NCBI GenBank assembly: GCA_030690755.1
Contig: JAUYGA010000044.1
Span: forward strand, 1-6,672
Length of the DNA stretch: 6,672 nt
Source: Nanobdellota archaeon
GTDB taxonomy: Archaea; Nanobdellota; Nanobdellia; Woesearchaeales; JAUYGA01
Direction: 5' to 3'
Each line of letters opens with the position of its first letter. The first letter of the stretch is position 1. The notes beneath the pieces are model-generated. The model was given only the letters and a program-made list of their open reading frames with translations, did not search any database and had not been told where the DNA came from. Positions 5,401 through 6,672 of the stretch are shown in pieces. A program made the translations under genes and the position numbers.

Positions 5401-6672
5401 TCGACTGACGAGGTTTCTAATAGCACTGTTAGGTATGGCGCGACTTTGTCGCTTAGCAATATTTTATCATCTGGCGCTCTTGTAACTGCGCATAATTTGA
5501 ATTTATCTGGTTTGCAGAATTCGACTTTGTATTATTATAATGTTAGTTCTTGCGATGCATCTGGCAATTGCAATACTTCTGGTGTGTATAATTTCACAAC
5601 TTTGTCGAATAGTGATATTGCCGCTCCTGTAATTTCGAATGTTAAGAATACGACTGTTACTAATACTACTGCGAATGTCACTTGGACTACTGATGAGAGT
5701 TCTAATTCGTCTGTAAGTTATGGAACAACGCTTAGTTTGGGTTCGTTTGTGTCTTCAGCAGCGCTTGTTTCTTCGCATGAGCTTGGTTTGACTGGTTTGT
5801 TGAATGGAACATTGTATTATTATAATGTAAGTTCGTGTGATGCGTCGGGTAATTGCAATACTTCTGGGATTTATAATGTTACGACTCTTCAGAATTATGA
5901 TTTAACAACTCCTGTTATTTCGAATGTCACCACTTCGCCAACATTGCCTTTAATCAGCAATGGTTCAAGTCGGAATATAGCTGTTAACTTCAGCAGCAGC
6001 GAGTTCCCGATTAATTTGACTTTTAATTTGTATAATAGCTCAGGCGGCATAGTTAATACCTCGATAGTAATTGTGGTTAATGTAAGTCAATTGCCTGTTA
6101 ATTATACTCTTCCTGTTATTTCGGTAAGTGGAAATTACACATTGAATTTAACTGTGAGGGATCTTGCGGGTAATTCAAATACGACAAGTCTTGGTGTGAT
6201 AACTGTTGATGTTTCTGCGCCAATAATTTCCAGTGTCCAGGTTGTTTCAGTTACTAATGTTACTGCCAATATCACTTGGACAACCGATGAGGTTTCTAAT
6301 AGCACTGTCAGTTATGGTGTGAATCTGTCATTAAGTAATATGTTGTCTTCAGGCAGTCTTGCGACTGCGCATAATATTAATTTGTCTGGTCTTGTGAATG
6401 GTACTTTGTATTATTACAATGTAAGTAGTTGCGATGCTGTTGGTAATTGCAATACTTCTGGACCATATAATCTTACAACACAACAGAATGCAGTTTCTTT
6501 AGCCCCTGTCTGGAGCAATAATGCGACATCGCCTGCATCGCCTGCAACATATTCCTCATCGCAGTTATATCAGTTTAATGTTACTTGGACTGATGATGTT
6601 GCTGTGGCTGTTGTTTTGTTCGAGCATAATTTCTCTGGAACATTGCAGAATTACAGCGCAACTGGAAATGTC
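2425..6672 (+). CDS. Giant secreted/surface protein with Ig- and FN3-like repeats (partial, 3' end beyond window)
   Basis: The frame is open for 1,416 codons to the right edge, so the C-terminus and anchoring mode are unknown. It starts at an ATG overlapping the previous stop (ATGA, 2425-2428) without a clear Shine-Dalgarno, which points to coupled translation. A basic N-terminus (MKNKNIK) leads into a hydrophobic stretch (about 8-32) ending in small residues (GSASVSGA), a signal peptide or membrane anchor. Residues 33-200 and 205-490 are non-repetitive and beta-rich. Then come four Ig-like type A repeats (498-877), three FN3-like type B repeats (878-1162), an Ig-like C module (1163-1265), a fourth B repeat (1266-1360) and a new module. 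By hand count about 110 N-x-S/T sequons occur, roughly one per 13 residues, so heavy N-glycosylation outside the cell is likely. The protein is poor in Lys and Glu. No enzymatic motif is seen; adhesin or S-layer-like protein is the best guess. Confidence 0.88.
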   Translation, partial: MKNKNIKLEIACLVIVSLIAVFIGSASVSGALYYLHNTTDPQFTNHMIMNSTPNGTNYVESYGLLLTNLGTYCWGYNWTSPNFTSPAQINGTWNFTLYGWTNAGATKPAYLFVQIFKLNSTGRYFIANTTNSDSISPFAAAPGGKVNITYNLAPNNYTNISVGERISISICMVVGTVANGKFAYFDWEGASPSMIGTIETVAESPSSALTIFDQADAQGGSITFYENRNGRFYANYTNITNSIAIANASCNISFAQSAISGNNGPYVMTYNATSKLYEFNASFETPGTSGWNVTCVQPNFTTQFKNTTVVLSSLATPEFIVKRHIFNITGCTTVACNRTGGNLIGTYLANVNFSLRTDYTYRLIVELEQTADAKSWSIDPSVALGIPTRDQVLPTAAIIGTSNDSIWDDVAAAEGTLTDQNLADGGTFSAGIVTWNPAGSIAITGNDQRQFVNFSYIVNPQDAQGNSTVTFRAELDVAGTDPTIVNTISWLYIDFRNPSIALNNPVDGFNSSSSTINFNWTATDNYDSALVCNLSIDNIVNATNINSANGTAVNYSVTNLAQGIHRWNVTCWDDFNNTNTSLTRTFLVDTVNPTIALNAPINGFNTSSSTINFNWTAADINDTSLICNLSIDNIVNVSNIVSGNNVSTNRSVIGMLDGLHHWNVTCWDDAGNFNTSLTRTFTVDTVKPAVNLNVPIDGFNSSSSTLNFNWTATDNIDTSLFCNLSIDNLVNQSNVVSANNTATNYSITSITNGLHRWNVSCWDDTGNTNTSLTRTFLVDTVQPAINLNAPVNGFNSSSSTINFNWTAIDINDTSLFCNLSIDNIVNISNIASANNVSTNYSVSNIVDGIHRWNVTCFDDSSNSNTSLTRIFTIDTTPPIISSVRNTTVTNMTAAINWTTDEISNSTVKYGTTLSLLNISSDATLATTHGILLTSLSNATLYYYNVTSCDASSNCNTSGPFNVTTLQNYDVSAPVISSVQAVSVTNVSANITWSTDEVSNSTVRYGATLSLSNILSSGALVTAHNLNLSGLQNSTLYYYNVSSCDASGNCNTSGVYNFTTLSNSDIAAPVISNVKNTTVTNTTANVTWTTDESSNSSVSYGTTLSLGSFVSSAALVSSHELGLTGLLNGTLYYYNVSSCDASGNCNTSGIYNVTTLQNYDLTTPVISNVTTSPTLPLISNGSSRNIAVNFSSSEFPINLTFNLYNSSGGIVNTSIVIVVNVSQLPVNYTLPVISVSGNYTLNLTVRDLAGNSNTTSLGVITVDVSAPIISSVQVVSVTNVTANITWTTDEVSNSTVSYGVNLSLSNMLSSGSLATAHNINLSGLVNGTLYYYNVSSCDAVGNCNTSGPYNLTTQQNAVSLAPVWSNNATSPASPATYSSSQLYQFNVTWTDDVAVAVVLFEHNFSGTLQNYSATGNV
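2521..3915 (+). other. Non-repetitive N-terminal ectodomain of the surface protein
   Basis: Residues about 33-497 follow the signal segment and lack the 95-residue repeats. The first part (about 33-200) has alternating hydrophobic strands, aromatic pairs (CWGYNWTSP, WNFTLYGW) and many sequons, resembling a beta-sandwich. The second (about 205-312) contains ITFYENRNGRFYANYTNIT and a late GWNVTC, a pattern I have seen in other archaeal surface proteins as an Ig-like unit that ends in WNVTC. The third (about 313-497) contains the pair GCTTVAC (331-336), is comparatively poor in sequons from about 355 to 500, and ends in FRNP just before the first A repeat. The low sequon density there may mark a buried or interaction-competent surface. 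Domain limits are estimates and no Pfam family is claimed. Confidence 0.5.
3916..5055 (+). repeat. Type A: four tandem 95-aa Ig-like repeats (285 bp each)
   Basis: The repeats run 3916-4200, 4201-4485, 4486-4770 and 4771-5055 (residues 498-592, 593-687, 688-782, 783-877), with no length variation. Each opens with a Pro, then PxxGFNxSSSTxNFNWTA, CNLSIDN, a Trp-containing WNV(T/S)C and a closing NTSLTRxFxVDT. Two cysteines recur at fixed positions in all four (C532/C571, C627/C666, C722/C761, C817/C856), 39 residues apart, suggesting one disulfide per repeat in an extracellular Ig-like sandwich. The first repeat is the most divergent (DNYDSALVC where the others have DxxDTSLxC). Synonymous codons vary between copies, so these are diverged rather than freshly duplicated. 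Confidence 0.85.
5056..5910 (+). repeat. Type B: three tandem 95-aa FN3-like repeats (285 bp each)
   Basis: Copies lie at 5056-5340, 5341-5625 and 5626-5910 (residues 878-972, 973-1067, 1068-1162). The shared pattern is PxISxV, VTNxxAxxxW(T/S)TDExSNSxVxYG, LxxLxNxTLYYYNVxSCDAS, NCNTSG and a closing TTL linker. This is the usual outline of fibronectin type III-like units found in archaeal and bacterial surface proteins. Each has a CDASxNC pair (C948/C954, C1043/C1049, C1138/C1144), a tight loop likely closed by a disulfide. The copies keep the same 95-residue length as type A although the sequence families differ. The first copy uses different synonymous codons from the other two. Confidence 0.82.
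5911..6219 (+). other. Type C module: single 103-aa Ig-like insert between B repeats
   Basis: Residues 1163-1265 begin with the B-like opening PVISNV but then diverge: no TDE, YYYNV or CDAS motifs and no cysteine. The end, GNYTLNLTVRDLAGNSNTTS followed by an ITVD strand, is typical of Ig-like modules. Its length of 103 residues breaks the otherwise uniform 95-residue register, and it separates B3 from B4. A domain inserted by recombination in the linker is the simplest reading; an independent, ancient neighbour is the alternative. Confidence 0.6.
6220..6504 (+). repeat. Type B repeat 4 (95 aa), closest to B2
   Basis: Residues 1266-1360 restore the B pattern exactly: PIISSV, VTNVTANITWTTDEVSNSTV, LYYYNVSSCDAVGNCNTSG, with the cysteine pair C1336/C1342. 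Its first 60 bases match B2 at 52 positions but the same stretch of B2 matches adjacent B3 at only 41 (hand comparison), so it appears to have been copied from B2 or its neighbourhood. Confidence 0.8.
6505..6672 (+). other. Start of a further module, cut by the window edge
   Basis: Residues 1361-1416 begin with PVWSNN and contain YQFNVTWTDD, then VVLFEHNFSGTLQNYS. The repeats end here. The string resembles the start of an Ig-like module common in archaeal surface proteins, but too little is present to classify it. The reading frame is still open at the last base. Confidence 0.5.

Noticed and set aside
5056..6504. Type B repeats as the N-terminal domain of a purple acid phosphatase-like enzyme
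   Set aside because: The FN3-like pattern resembles that domain, but no metallophosphatase motifs occur in the 1,416 residues seen.

Overview
The window looks like an accessory locus from an AT-rich archaeon, probably a DPANN-type lineage (Woesearchaeota/Pacearchaeota-like). This is an inference. It rests on an archaeal TATA box with an A-rich upstream element, weak or absent Shine-Dalgarno sites, a family of small tandem helix-turn-helix proteins that I associate with such genomes, and a giant surface protein packed with N-glycosylation sequons. No rRNA, tRNA or housekeeping gene is present to fix the taxonomy.

Layout. Bases 1-381 carry no supported gene but are dense in repeated sites. Four TGTTGGTA direct repeats lie at 63-176. 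They are followed by clusters of TACTTA/TAAGTA half-sites set mostly 11 bp apart, culminating in three near-copies of a 17-bp dyad at 195-211, 246-262 and 308-324. The last lies between a TATA box (293-302) and the expected transcription start, where a repressor would act. A roughly 57-nt leader then reaches three same-strand genes with essentially no gaps: a 193-aa protein with two tandem helix-turn-helix units (382-963), a 487-aa AlbA_2/Bergerat-ATPase-like/winged-helix regulator of the COG2865 type (965-2428), and the first 1,416 residues of a secreted or membrane-anchored surface protein (2425-6672, running off the right edge).

The surface protein has a hydrophobic N-terminus and about 460 residues of non-repetitive beta-rich sequence. 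Four Ig-like repeats follow (type A), then three FN3-like repeats (type B), one unrelated 103-aa Ig-like module (C), a fourth type B repeat and the start of a further module. All A and B repeats are exactly 95 residues long. Synonymous codon use changes abruptly near 5311, inside the gene, so the C-terminal part appears to have a different history from the N-terminal part.

Working model (inference): a self-contained, transcriptionally controlled surface-adhesin operon. The double-HTH protein would bind the phased dyads and control its own promoter, the COG2865-type protein would add a second, possibly ligand- or ATP-responsive layer, and the surface protein would be the output, translated in step with its regulators through the 1-nt gap and the ATGA overlap.
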